Notes: generated by a model from the letters alone, not told the origin. A DNA stretch of 64,000 nucleotides from Vreelandella nanhaiensis (GCF_003990185.1 NZ_RZHF01000005.1:305952-369951), one strand, 5' to 3'. Positions 55,069 through 63,739 are shown, counted from the stretch's first letter. Made by a program: numbers and translations.

Positions 55069-55629
55069 TTACCCTCGCTGGTGAGTGCTGACGGCTTCAA
55101 CTTCTTCGGCATCGATACCGGCTTCTTCCAGTTCGTGATCGATAAACCCTTTGCCGCGGGCACTTCTCAGCACCTCGGGTAAGCGCAGCAGTTCAGCGAT
55201 AATGAACAGTACCGAAGCCACGGGAATAGCCGACTGGGTAAGCTGCATGGAAATGGACGGCAGGCTGACCATATTGACGCCGTCCAGAATCAGCATTACC
55301 TGATAGCTGGCCAAGCCGAGAAATACGAAAAAGCCGATGGTGATGGCCTCTGCCAACAAAGCGACCGGTACCCGGATCGAGGGCGGGCACATATTCAATA
55401 CGCTGGGGCACGTAATATGTGCTCCTTTAGCGGCCGCCAGCGCTGCCCCGTAATACGTCACCCATGCCAGCAGCACAGCGGCCAGCTCGTCGTACCAGCT
55501 CAAGGGAGAGCCGAGATACCGCGAGATAAATCCAATGGTCACGACCCCGGCCAGAGCAATGACCAGAATGACCACGATTGCTTCAAGAAACGAGAAGTAC
55601 GCGTTCTTGAACTTGGTATAAGCACCCAT
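55069..55629 (-). CDS. dctQ: TRAP transporter small permease DctQ (second DctQ)
   Basis: A 186-residue protein with four helices (about 15-35, 45-65, 85-108, 125-150) and the AAKGAHITCPSVLNMCP segment in the position of the DctQ signature. The C-terminal 30 residues form a charged tail longer than usual. I start at ATG 55629 after GGAGG. Confidence 0.88.
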   Translation of the reverse strand: MGAYTKFKNAYFSFLEAIVVILVIALAGVVTIGFISRYLGSPLSWYDELAAVLLAWVTYYGAALAAAKGAHITCPSVLNMCPPSIRVPVALLAEAITIGFFVFLGLASYQVMLILDGVNMVSLPSISMQLTQSAIPVASVLFIIAELLRLPEVLRSARGKGFIDHELEEAGIDAEEVEAVSTHQRG

Positions 55630-55647
55630 TGAAACCTCCAGAACGAT

Positions 55648-55678
55648 GAGGCGCCCCAGCACTCAGGCGTTGCGCCTC
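55648..55678. promoter_or_regulatory. Intercistronic hairpin between dctP and dctQ of the third TRAP system
   Basis: Stem GAGGCGC (55648-55654) and GCGCCTC (55672-55678) in the 68-base gap. Third case in the window of a hairpin right after a TRAP receptor gene. Confidence 0.5.
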
Positions 55679-55697
55679 GAAGAGACGGCTACCTGGC

Positions 55698-56675
55698 TTA
55701 GTCGCGCAGCCCAGCCACCGTATCGATAAGTTCTTGACCACCCTCGACATCGTTGGCGAACTTGTCATAGATGGTCTGAGAGGCTTCAACAAAGGCATCG
55801 AAGTCGACTTCATTGATCTCCATGCCCTCTTCGCGCATTTTCTCCAAGGTTTCTTCATCCAGGCGCCGTCCCTCTTCAAGGGCGAAATCTTCCATTTCCA
55901 GGGCAACTTCCTCGAGCACCGTGCGTACCTCCTCGGGCAGGCGGTTCCAGCTGGCTCCTGCGGTCAGATACGCCGGGGTATAGACGTGATTGGAGAGCGA
56001 CAGATAGTCCTGAACTTCCTGAAACCGCGATGAGTAGGTCTGAATCAGCGGGTTTTCCTGGCCATCCATGGCACCGGTTTGAAGCGCCACGAACACTTCA
56101 GAAAGTGACATTGGTGAAGGGGCGGCACCGTAGCTTCTGAACATCTCAATACGCCATACGCCGCTTGGCGTGCGCAGCTTGATGCCGTCGAGATCATCCG
56201 GCACAACAATGGGCCTTACGTTGTTGGTGATCTGGCGAAAGCCGTTTTCCCATACCCCGATAATCTTGAAACCGCGCGCCTCAGCTGCTTCATAGAGCGG
56301 CCCGCGCACCACTTCATCGCGCACCCGCTTCATGTGTTCACGGTCTTTAATCAGGTAAGGCATTTCAAACAGAGCGAACTGATCAGATTCAGAACTCATT
56401 ACCGTCGAGGGGATGGAGAGATCCAATGACCCCAATCTTAAGCGACGCATCATCGATTCATCGCCGCCCAGCTGGCTGTTGCCATACACGTTAACTTCAG
56501 CCACGCCGTCAAGGCGTTCATTGGCAAGCTCAGCAAACCGATTGGCGGTAATTTCGAACAGCGAGCCTGGGCCACCCACATGCCCTAGCCGCACTTCTGT
56601 ATTGGCGCTCGCAATAGAGGCCTGTAAGCCAATAGCTACCGCGGCGGTCAAAAGCGTTGTCTTGAGAAATTTCAT
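55698..56675 (-). CDS. dctP: TRAP transporter solute-binding protein DctP (second DctP)
   Basis: A 325-residue periplasmic receptor with a signal peptide (LLTAAVAIGLQASIASA), VYGNSQLGGDESMMRRLRLGSLDL, the ligand Arg in LDGIKLRTPSGVWRIEMFRSYGA and LQTGAMDGQENPLIQTY. It binds the unknown acid that the operon consumes. ATG 56675 has a GGAG box. First gene of the eight-gene operon. Confidence 0.92.
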   Translation of the reverse strand: MKFLKTTLLTAAVAIGLQASIASANTEVRLGHVGGPGSLFEITANRFAELANERLDGVAEVNVYGNSQLGGDESMMRRLRLGSLDLSIPSTVMSSESDQFALFEMPYLIKDREHMKRVRDEVVRGPLYEAAEARGFKIIGVWENGFRQITNNVRPIVVPDDLDGIKLRTPSGVWRIEMFRSYGAAPSPMSLSEVFVALQTGAMDGQENPLIQTYSSRFQEVQDYLSLSNHVYTPAYLTAGASWNRLPEEVRTVLEEVALEMEDFALEEGRRLDEETLEKMREEGMEINEVDFDAFVEASQTIYDKFANDVEGGQELIDTVAGLRD

Positions 56676-56803
56676 AGAGCACTCCAAGAGAAACTTATTG
56701 TTGTTGGATCGTCGCCACCGGGCTCAACGCTCGGTGAACCTTGCACGCTCATTCAGTTGTCGCTTCCCTGCAACGCGAACACCGCTCCTGCTCACCCATT
56801 CAA

Positions 56804-56818
56804 TTTGAATTCAAAATT
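56804..56818. promoter_or_regulatory. GAATTC-centred palindrome, probable GntR operator (copy 1)
   Basis: TTTGAATTCAAA is a perfect 12-base palindrome followed by ATT. Nearly the same 15 bases (13 of 15) recur at 57544-57558 beside the GntR gene. Sits about 135 bases before dctP. Confidence 0.55.
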
Positions 56819-56925
56819 CAAAATTAGGTATTAAACTTTCGTAGCGAGGCACGACTTAGGTTCACAACTGATTGATTCACAAGCCCTTGGCAGTAACCGT
56901 GAAACAGAAAAACTTCAGCCATAAA

Positions 56926-56955
56926 AAAACAGCGCCTCGAGCGGGGCGCTGTTTT
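56926..56955 (-). terminator. Terminator of the GlcG/HbpS-like gene
   Basis: Perfect 11-bp stem AAAACAGCGCC / GGCGCTGTTTT, eight-base loop, A/T runs on both sides; 23 bases past the stop of the leftward gene. Confidence 0.88.
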
Positions 56956-56978
56956 CAATAAGTTAGAAGGATCAAGCC

Positions 56979-57446
56979 TTAATCGAGCGCAGGCTCAAGC
57001 CCCCATTTGAGGCCAGCAGCCTCAATACCCGCTATGGCAGCCTGCTGATCTTCGCTTGACGATGCCCCGCTGACGCCTACGGCACCAATCACACAATCCT
57101 GTCCATCAAGGATGAGTACCCCACCGGCCACGGGAATAAACTTACCTTGTGAGGCAGCCGCTACGCCGGCAAGAAAGGCAGGCCGCTCATGATTTCGCTC
57201 CCCTGTTACGCCACTGGCAACACCAATGCCTAGCGCGGCAAAGGCTTTACCTTGCGCCACGGGATAGCGCAAAGGCGCGCAACCATCTTCGCGTTCAGCC
57301 ACTACAACGTGACCGCCGCCATCCAACACCACTATGGTTAAAGGCGAAAGGTCGGCTTCTCGAGCTTGGGTAATCGCCCCTTCCACTACTGCTCGGGCCT
57401 GGGCTCGGGCTAACTGTACGTTTGCAAGATATACGTTACCTGCCAT
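56979..57446 (-). CDS. GlcG/HbpS-family protein (first copy)
   Basis: A 155-residue single-domain protein of the heme-degrading/heme-binding GlcG-HbpS family: TIVVLDGGGHVVVAEREDG, AQGKAFAALGIGVASG, and the GKFIPVAGGVLILDGQDCVIGAVGVSGASSSEDQ core. The true role is unclear; it often accompanies glycolate or diol catabolism. ATG 57446 has an AAGGAG box. It has its own terminator and diverges from the GntR gene, so is likely under the same control as the TRAP operon. Confidence 0.85.
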   Translation of the reverse strand: MAGNVYLANVQLARAQARAVVEGAITQAREADLSPLTIVVLDGGGHVVVAEREDGCAPLRYPVAQGKAFAALGIGVASGVTGERNHERPAFLAGVAAASQGKFIPVAGGVLILDGQDCVIGAVGVSGASSSEDQQAAIAGIEAAGLKWGLEPALD

Positions 57447-57543
57447 TGATTGCTCCTTGTTATCCTTGTTAATTGCTAATTTCTCCTAGTATCAGAAGAG
57501 GTCTAATACACTTTTACAGCAATTTTTTTATACGCTCGTTAAT

Positions 57544-57558
57544 ATTGAATTCATAATT
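57544..57558. promoter_or_regulatory. GAATTC-centred palindrome, probable GntR operator (copy 2)
   Basis: ATTGAATTCATAATT in the divergent region between the GlcG-like gene and gntR, matching copy 1 at 13 of 15 positions. Suggests autoregulation and joint control with the TRAP operon. Confidence 0.55.
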
Positions 57559-57677
57559 AATTTTGCAGATCATGCCCAGACTCGCCACTATACCAAGCGG
57601 GCAGCTGGCTAAATCCCGTTAGCACTATACAAAACTTGGTAGGATCGCCAGGTGGATGATCGAGAAGGAAGAGAACA

Positions 57678-58370
57678 ATGACGAAGATACTTCAGCGCAA
57701 CTTATACCGCGAAGTCGCCGATCGTATTGGCGATCTTATCGAGCACGGCGAGCTGTCGCCTGGCGAGCGAATATCAGAAAAACAGCTGTGTGAAAAATTC
57801 GGTGTTTCGCGTACTCCCCTAAGAGAAGCGCTTAAGGTGCTGGCAACCGAAGGGTTAATTGAACTGTTGCCCAACCGGGGTGCTCGCGTCGTTCGTTTAA
57901 CCTTCAAGAAGGTCAAGGACACTTATGACCTTATGGCGGCGCTGGAAGGTTTATCCGGTGAGCTGGCCTGCCAACATATCACCGACAAAGAGATTTCCAC
58001 CATTCGCACGCTCCATAACAGCATGCTCGAACACTATCACCAACATGATTTAAAAGCGTATTTCGAGCTTAACCGGCAGATTCATGAAAGCATACTGGCC
58101 GCCTCTCAAAACGAGGTACTCCAAGAGATGTACAGCAATCTCAGCCAACGCGTAAAACGTGTTCGCTACTCGAAAAAGATGACCCAAGCGTTTTGGGATC
58201 AGGCGGTCAAGGACCATGAAAACATGATCAACGCGCTGGAAAAACGCGATAGCCAGCTGCTCGGGCAGATTCTGCGCGACCACTTATGCAATAAGCTTGA
58301 AGTAGCCACCCTGGCTGGGGTGATCGAAGATGGCGCGCCTGGCGAAGGGCATGGTATTGTTAACGCTTAA
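57678..58370 (+). CDS. GntR/FCD-family regulator, probable controller of the eight-gene operon
   Basis: A 230-residue regulator with winged helix (SPGERISEKQLCEKFGVSRTPLREALKVLATEGLIEL, about 27-63) and FCD domain containing FELNRQIHESILAASQNE and DHENMINALEKRDSQLLGQILRDHL, with metal-binding His residues. ATG 57678 has an AAGGAA box. FCD domains commonly bind small carboxylates. It is convergent with glcC (five-base gap) and lies upstream of the GlcG-like gene and TRAP operon. Confidence 0.87.
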   Translation: MTKILQRNLYREVADRIGDLIEHGELSPGERISEKQLCEKFGVSRTPLREALKVLATEGLIELLPNRGARVVRLTFKKVKDTYDLMAALEGLSGELACQHITDKEISTIRTLHNSMLEHYHQHDLKAYFELNRQIHESILAASQNEVLQEMYSNLSQRVKRVRYSKKMTQAFWDQAVKDHENMINALEKRDSQLLGQILRDHLCNKLEVATLAGVIEDGAPGEGHGIVNA

Positions 58371-58375
58371 GTGTG

Positions 58376-59152
58376 CTACCAGGGTTCCATACGCATAGCG
58401 GAGCGCTCCAGGCGCTCGCTTTCTGCCTCCAGCTCACGCAGCAGCTCGGTAATACTGGTGAGATGCTCAAGCGCCACATGTCGCGCCTGCTCGGCCTCAC
58501 CCGCGACAACAGCATCATGGAGCCTGGCATGCTGACGGTTGATCATCTCGCGCGGGCCCGAGCGATGATAAAGGTGCTTAACGGAAGCAAACACCGAACT
58601 CAACAGCAGGTCGGTCAGGCTTTGCAACGTATGCACCAGCACCGGATTGTGTGATGCCTGGGAAACCGCCAAATGAAAGGCATGATCCAGCCGTGCCAGA
58701 CGCTCTACATCAATACTTTCTGAATGCTCTGCATAATCCGCCATTTCCCGGTAGCGCCGGGTAATCAGCACGCGGTCCATCGACGTACCCCGCTTGGCGG
58801 CCAAAAACGCCGACTCCCCTTCCAGCAGCGCCCGGACCTCCAGTAGGTCAAACAGGGTGCGCGGATGGTCGTTGAACAGGTGCATCAACGGGCTTTGCTG
58901 GTGCATGGGTAGAAGCGACGCCACGGTTGAACCGTGCCCCTGGCGGGTTTCAATAATCTGCTTGCTGCGTAGAATCCGTAGGCCCTCACGCAGCGAGGCG
59001 CGCGACACCTTGAGGCGTTCGCATAGCCGTCTTTCAGAAGGCAGTAACTGACCGGGGCGAAACACACCATCCAGAATCAAACGCTCAAGCCTTGCCGCCA
59101 CATTTTCCGGCGTGCGCTGCCCCATCACCCTCTCTTCATTGGGCAATGCCAT
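58376..59152 (-). CDS. glcC: Glycolate operon regulator GlcC
   Basis: A 258-residue GntR/FCD protein very similar to E. coli GlcC as I recall it: LPSERRLCERLKVSRASLREGLRILRSKQIIETRQG, the PRTLFDLLEVRALLEGESAFLAA segment, LDHAFHLAVSQASHNPVLVHTLQSLTDLLLSSVFASV and INRQHARLHDAV. Activates glycolate oxidation genes in the presence of glycolate or acetate-derived signals. ATG 59152 has an AAGGAGA box. Diverges from glcD, with two TGGT-N3-ACCA boxes between. Confidence 0.93.
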   Translation of the reverse strand: MALPNEERVMGQRTPENVAARLERLILDGVFRPGQLLPSERRLCERLKVSRASLREGLRILRSKQIIETRQGHGSTVASLLPMHQQSPLMHLFNDHPRTLFDLLEVRALLEGESAFLAAKRGTSMDRVLITRRYREMADYAEHSESIDVERLARLDHAFHLAVSQASHNPVLVHTLQSLTDLLLSSVFASVKHLYHRSGPREMINRQHARLHDAVVAGEAEQARHVALEHLTSITELLRELEAESERLERSAMRMEPW

Positions 59153-59202
59153 GGTTCTCTCCTTCAGACCTTGGATCTTTATACGGCCTACCTGAAAGAA
59201 AG

Positions 59203-59213
59203 TGGTAAGACCA
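59203..59213. promoter_or_regulatory. GlcC operator, glcC-proximal
   Basis: TGGTAAGACCA, 51 bases before the glcC start; identical to the box at 44979. Confidence 0.65.
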
Positions 59214-59266
59214 TATCCCGCTTATCACCAGCTTCGTCTTGGCAGGCTTGGCTGTCGACTAATTAC

Positions 59267-59277
59267 TGGTCTGACCA
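59267..59277. promoter_or_regulatory. GlcC operator, glcD-proximal
   Basis: TGGTCTGACCA, same interrupted palindrome, 64 bases from the first box (about six helical turns), 101 bases before the glcD start. Confidence 0.65.
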
Positions 59278-59377
59278 TTGCACCACACTCTAGACAGGCA
59301 CACAAAAAAAGCTCAGATTGACGCCATGCCCTACCGACCGTGCGATTACCTTTAACGACAAAAACTGGGATGTTGTG

Positions 59378-60877
59378 ATGAATATCCTCTTTGATGAGCG
59401 CCTTGATGGTGAGCTTGTACACCGCGATAAAACTGAGGTCTTAGCGGATTTACAGCAGGCCGTGCCTACCATGACACTGCTGCACCGCGAGGAAGACCTG
59501 CGCCCCTTTGAATGCGACGGTCTGGCCGCCTACCGGGTCCTGCCCATGCTGGTGGCGCTACCCGATAGTCTTGAGCAGGTTGAAACGCTTTTAAAACGCT
59601 GCCACGTGCTCGGCGTGCCGGTGGTTACCCGCGGTGCAGGCACCGGCCTTTCCGGCGGCGCGCTTCCGCTTGAGCAGGGTGTATTGTTGGTGATGTCGAG
59701 GTTTAACAAGATATTGAGCGTTGATCCTGATGCCCGCCTAGCACGCGTGCAGCCTGGGGTACGTAACTTGGCCATTTCCGAGGCAGCCACGCCATATGGG
59801 CTTTATTACGCACCTGATCCATCATCCCAAATTGCCTGCTCGATTGGCGGCAACGTGGCGGAAAACGCAGGCGGCGTACACTGCTTGAAGTACGGCTTGA
59901 CCGTGCATAATGTTTTGCGCGTTGATGTGCTGACCATTGAAGGAGAGCGCATGACGCTGGGCGCTGAGTCGCTGGACGCCCCAGGGTTTGATCTGCTCGC
60001 GCTGATGAATGGCTCAGAAGGCATGCTGGGCGTGGTCACCGAAATCACCGTCAAGCTACTGCCCAAACCGGAAACTGCCAAGGTCTTGATGGCAAGCTTT
60101 GACGACGTTGAAAAAGCCGGCCGGGCGGTGGGCGATATTATTGCAGCGGGTATTATCCCGGGCGGTCTGGAGATGATGGATAAGCTTGCCATCAAGGCGG
60201 CTGAAGATTTTGTCAAAGCGGGCTACCCACTGGACGCTGAAGCGATTTTGCTTTGCGAGCTTGATGGCGTTGAAGCGGATGTGGATGACGACTGCGAGAC
60301 AGTACGGCGGGTGCTTGAAAAGGCCGGTGCCACACAGATTCAGCAGGCCCGCGATGAAGCCGAGCGGGCCAGGTTCTGGGCCGGGCGTAAAAATGCCTTC
60401 CCGGCCGTGGGTCGCATGTCGCCGGACTACTACTGCATGGATGGCACCATCCCCCGCCGCGAATTACCTCGAGTGCTCAAAGGCATTGCAGCGCTTTCTG
60501 AGCAGAGCGGTCTGGCAGTCGCCAACGTCTTTCACGCAGGCGATGGCAATATGCACCCCTTGATCTTGTTTGATGCCAACAAAGAAGGCGAACTTGCGCT
60601 TGCTGAAGAGGTAGGTGGCAAGATTTTGGAACTTTGCGTGGCGGCTGGCGGCTCGATTACCGGCGAGCATGGTGTGGGGCGCGAAAAGATCAATCAGATG
60701 TGCAGCCAGTTCCAGGCGGATGAGATCAGCGTTTTTCATGCGCTAAAAGCGGCCTTTGACCCAAAACGCCTGCTCAACCCAGGAAAAAACATTCCGACCT
60801 TGGCCCGCTGCGCCGAGTTTGGCGCCATGCATGTGCATAACAATGAATTGCCGCATCCTGAGCTACCGCGCTTTTGA
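59378..60877 (+). CDS. glcD: Glycolate oxidase subunit GlcD
   Basis: A 499-residue FAD subunit, the same length as E. coli GlcD. Motifs: VVTRGAGTGLSGGALPLEQGVLLVMSR, RVQPGVRNLAISEAA, SIGGNVAENAGGVHCLKYGLT, NVFHAGDGNMHPLILFD, GEHGVGREKINQMCSQF and FDPKRLLNPGKNIPTL. With GlcE and GlcF it oxidises glycolate to glyoxylate and reduces the respiratory chain at the membrane. I start at ATG 59378 (MNILFDERLDG), where homology begins; upstream reading is probably untranslated. Confidence 0.96.
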   Translation: MNILFDERLDGELVHRDKTEVLADLQQAVPTMTLLHREEDLRPFECDGLAAYRVLPMLVALPDSLEQVETLLKRCHVLGVPVVTRGAGTGLSGGALPLEQGVLLVMSRFNKILSVDPDARLARVQPGVRNLAISEAATPYGLYYAPDPSSQIACSIGGNVAENAGGVHCLKYGLTVHNVLRVDVLTIEGERMTLGAESLDAPGFDLLALMNGSEGMLGVVTEITVKLLPKPETAKVLMASFDDVEKAGRAVGDIIAAGIIPGGLEMMDKLAIKAAEDFVKAGYPLDAEAILLCELDGVEADVDDDCETVRRVLEKAGATQIQQARDEAERARFWAGRKNAFPAVGRMSPDYYCMDGTIPRRELPRVLKGIAALSEQSGLAVANVFHAGDGNMHPLILFDANKEGELALAEEVGGKILELCVAAGGSITGEHGVGREKINQMCSQFQADEISVFHALKAAFDPKRLLNPGKNIPTLARCAEFGAMHVHNNELPHPELPRF

Positions 60878-60894
60878 TGGCACAAGGAACACTC

Positions 60895-61995
60895 ATGACT
60901 GATTTAGCGATTCGCGCCGCTGACCGCGATATTTCCGAGCGCCTGTGTGATCAGGTGCGCACAGCATACGAAACACGCACACCGTTGCGTATTGTGGGCG
61001 GTAATACCCGCATGTTTTATGGCCGCCCAGTAGAAGGCCAGCCACTTTCTTTGGCGGAGCACAGCGGCATTATCTCTTACGATCCGGTAGAACTGGTGGT
61101 CACCGTGCGCGCCGGCACGCGCTTGAGCGCACTACAAAAAGCCCTTGCCGAGCACCACCAGATGCTTCCCTTTGAACCGCCCTGCTTTGGCGAGGAAAGC
61201 ACCATTGGCGGTGCGGTGGCGACCGGTCTATCAGGCCCCCGTCGCCCCTGGGCGGGCGCGGCGCGTGACTTTGTACTCGGTACCCGGGTCATCACTCAGG
61301 AAGGCAAGCTGCTGCGCTTTGGTGGCGAGGTGATGAAAAACGTGGCGGGCTATGATCTTTCCCGCCTGATGACTGGCGCCCAAGGCACGCTTGGTGTGCT
61401 TGCCGATATCTCGTTCAAGGTACTGCCCATTCCGACCACAAGCCACTGTTTACGCCTGCCCATGGGCCTGAACGATGCGTTGGGCAAACTGGCGCAACTT
61501 GGCCGACAGCCATTGCCCATCACGGCTGCCGCCTGGCACTCAGGCGAGCTGTTTATTCGCCTGGAGGGCGGCGAAAGCTCGGTGAAAGCGACCCGAGAGC
61601 GCCTCGGCGGTGAGCCGTTGGAGGCCAGCTTCTGGACCTCTCTACGCGATCACACCCATGACTTCTTCAAGGGCAATGAGGGGCAGGCACTGTGGCGCCT
61701 GTCGCTGCCTCCAAACACGGCACCGCTTGCGCTGGATATTCCCCAAACTGATATTTTCTACGACTGGGGCGGCAGCCAGCGCTGGGTAAAAACCGCGCTT
61801 GATGCGCAAACCCTGCGCGCTGCCTGCCAAGCGGCAGGCGGGCATGCCACCTGCTACACCCCAAATGCTCAGGGCAGCGCCGACGAGCCTTTCACGCCGC
61901 TGAACGCCGTGCTCGAAAAGTACCATCGCAATCTAAAAACACAGCTGGACGCCCATGGTATTTTTAACCCTGGTCGTCTTTACGCGGCGTTTTAA
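60895..61995 (+). CDS. glcE: Glycolate oxidase subunit GlcE
   Basis: A 366-residue second FAD-binding subunit with PLRIVGGNTRMFYGRP, LVVTVRAGTRLSALQKALAEH, MLPFEPP...STIGGAVATGLSGPRRPWAGAARDFVLG and MKNVAGYDLSRLMTGAQGTLG. ATG 60895 has an AAGGAA box, 17 bases after glcD. Confidence 0.95.
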   Translation: MTDLAIRAADRDISERLCDQVRTAYETRTPLRIVGGNTRMFYGRPVEGQPLSLAEHSGIISYDPVELVVTVRAGTRLSALQKALAEHHQMLPFEPPCFGEESTIGGAVATGLSGPRRPWAGAARDFVLGTRVITQEGKLLRFGGEVMKNVAGYDLSRLMTGAQGTLGVLADISFKVLPIPTTSHCLRLPMGLNDALGKLAQLGRQPLPITAAAWHSGELFIRLEGGESSVKATRERLGGEPLEASFWTSLRDHTHDFFKGNEGQALWRLSLPPNTAPLALDIPQTDIFYDWGGSQRWVKTALDAQTLRAACQAAGGHATCYTPNAQGSADEPFTPLNAVLEKYHRNLKTQLDAHGIFNPGRLYAAF

Positions 61996-62009
61996 TCAGG
62001 AGAGCTGAT

Positions 62010-63242
62010 ATGCAAACGCATTTCACTGACGCAGATCGCCAAAAGCCGCATATACAGGAAGCGGAACGCATTTTACGTACCTGCGTCCACTGCGGTTTTT
62101 GCAACGCCACCTGCCCCACCTATCAGCTGCTGGGCGATGAGCGTGACGGCCCTCGCGGGCGCATTTACCTAATGAAGGAGCTGCTGGAAAGTCGCGACGA
62201 CGATGACCAGGTCACTGCAGAAACAAGACTGCACCTGGATCGCTGCCTGACCTGCCAGAACTGCGAAACCACCTGCCCGTCAGGGGTGGAGTATCATAAG
62301 CTTTTGAATATCGGCCGCGCGGAAATAGAGCGCCGTGTACCGCGCCCGCCAGCCGATCGCGCCCAGCGCTATGCGCTGCGCAAAATGATGGTGGAACCCA
62401 AGCGCTTTCAGGCATTACTCAAGCTGGGCCAGACCTTCAAGCCTCTAGTACCAGGCAAGCTGCGCAACAAGATGCCCGCAGCACCGGTTGATGCGGGCAA
62501 TCGTCCTGGCAGCCATCAGCATGCCCGCCGCATGCTGGTTCTGGAAGGCTGCGTGCAGCCAGGCCTTTCGCCTAACACCAATGCGGCCACGGCGCGCCTG
62601 CTGGACCGCTTGGGCATCAGCCTTACCCCGGTGGCCGAGGCCGGCTGCTGCGGGGCGATTGATTTCCACCTTAACGCTCAGGATGACGGCCGAGCCCGCA
62701 TGCGCGCCAATATTGATGCCTGGTGGCCACATATTGAACAAGGCGCTGAGGCCATCGTACAAACCGCCAGCGGCTGCGGGGCGTTCATCAAGGAGTATGG
62801 CTACATGCTTAAGGATGACCCGGCCTATGCCGAAAAGGCTAAACGGGTCAGCGCGCTGGCAAAAGACATTGTCGAGGTACTGCGCGAAGAGCCGTTGGAG
62901 ACACTCAAGGTCGACGAACCTCAGCGGCTCGCCTTTCACTGCCCCTGCACACTGCAGCACGCCCAGAAGCTCAACGGCGCGGTCGAAGGCGTACTCACCA
63001 AGCTCGGCTTTGCACTGACGCCCGTTCAGGATGCTCACCTGTGCTGCGGCTCGGCGGGCACCTACTCGATCACCCAGCCCGAGCTTGCCACTCAGTTGCG
63101 CGACAACAAGCTCAATGCTCTGGAGGCGGGCAATCCAGAGCTTATCGTGACCGCCAATATCGGCTGTCAAACGCACCTGGCAAGCGCCAACCGCACACCG
63201 GTGCGCCACTGGATAGAAGTCGTGGACGCCGCGCTTAACTGA
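62010..63242 (+). CDS. glcF: Glycolate oxidase iron-sulfur subunit GlcF
   Basis: A 410-residue electron-transfer subunit. Two [4Fe-4S] ligand sets are visible: C25, C28, C31, C35 (CVHCGFCNATCP) and C79, C82, C85, C89 (CLTCQNCETTCP). Two CCG-type domains follow, with AGCCGAIDFHLN and LCCGSAGTYSITQP. ATG 62010 has a CAGGAGAG box, 14 bases after glcE. Confidence 0.96.
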   Translation: MQTHFTDADRQKPHIQEAERILRTCVHCGFCNATCPTYQLLGDERDGPRGRIYLMKELLESRDDDDQVTAETRLHLDRCLTCQNCETTCPSGVEYHKLLNIGRAEIERRVPRPPADRAQRYALRKMMVEPKRFQALLKLGQTFKPLVPGKLRNKMPAAPVDAGNRPGSHQHARRMLVLEGCVQPGLSPNTNAATARLLDRLGISLTPVAEAGCCGAIDFHLNAQDDGRARMRANIDAWWPHIEQGAEAIVQTASGCGAFIKEYGYMLKDDPAYAEKAKRVSALAKDIVEVLREEPLETLKVDEPQRLAFHCPCTLQHAQKLNGAVEGVLTKLGFALTPVQDAHLCCGSAGTYSITQPELATQLRDNKLNALEAGNPELIVTANIGCQTHLASANRTPVRHWIEVVDAALN

Positions 63243-63313
63243 TAACGTTACCCCCTACCGCGCCTGCCGGACAGGCGCGGCTTTAACCCACTGTCAAACA
63301 ACAGGAACCCGAT

Positions 63314-63715
63314 ATGCAAACTAAAGCGATTCTTGCGCTAGCCGATATCAACAAAATTCTTGATGCTGCACAAAAAGAAGCCGACAGCAACGCTTGGCCA
63401 GTCACCATTGCCGTTGCCGACGATGGCGGCCACCTGCTAGCGCTGCGTCGCCTGGATGGCGCTGCGCCCTTCAGCGCCGAAGTGGCCACTCATAAGGCGC
63501 GCAGTGCAGCGCTGGGACGTAAAGAGACGCAGGTGTTTGAAGAGATGATCAACGGCGGGCGCACAGCATTTGTTTCAGCGCCGCTGCAGGGCCTTCTTTC
63601 CGGCGGTGTGCCAGTCATCGTCGATGGCCAGGTGATTGGTTCGGTCGGTATCTCCGGTGTGAAGCCCGAGCAGGATGTCCAGATCGCCAAGGCGGGCGTC
63701 AACGCTATCGTCTGA
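63314..63715 (+). CDS. glcG: GlcG-family protein (second copy)
   Basis: A 133-residue GlcG/HbpS domain: VTIAVADDGGHLLALRRLDGA, ATHKARSAALGRKE and the GGVPVIVDGQVIGSVGISGVKPEQDVQIAKAG core. Position after glcF matches E. coli glcDEFG. Function is unproven; relatives bind heme or cobalamin. Gap of 71 bases to glcF. The malate synthase gene glcB is not here. Confidence 0.92.
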   Translation: MQTKAILALADINKILDAAQKEADSNAWPVTIAVADDGGHLLALRRLDGAAPFSAEVATHKARSAALGRKETQVFEEMINGGRTAFVSAPLQGLLSGGVPVIVDGQVIGSVGISGVKPEQDVQIAKAGVNAIV

Positions 63716-63739
63716 TAGGTGTACGACGAGCACATACAA

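Larger units (their letters stand above)
56676..56978. other. Intergenic region with the promoter of the eight-gene operon
   Basis: About 300 bases, AT-rich at 56800-56840. It contains a GAATTC-centred palindrome (56804-56815) and, at its right end, the terminator of the upstream GlcG-like gene. No coding potential. Confidence 0.6.

Noticed and set aside
57591..57641. TACCAAG / CTTGGTA inverted repeat before gntR
   Set aside because: Arms of seven bases separated by more than 30 bases are weak evidence for an operator; the GAATTC palindrome is a better candidate.
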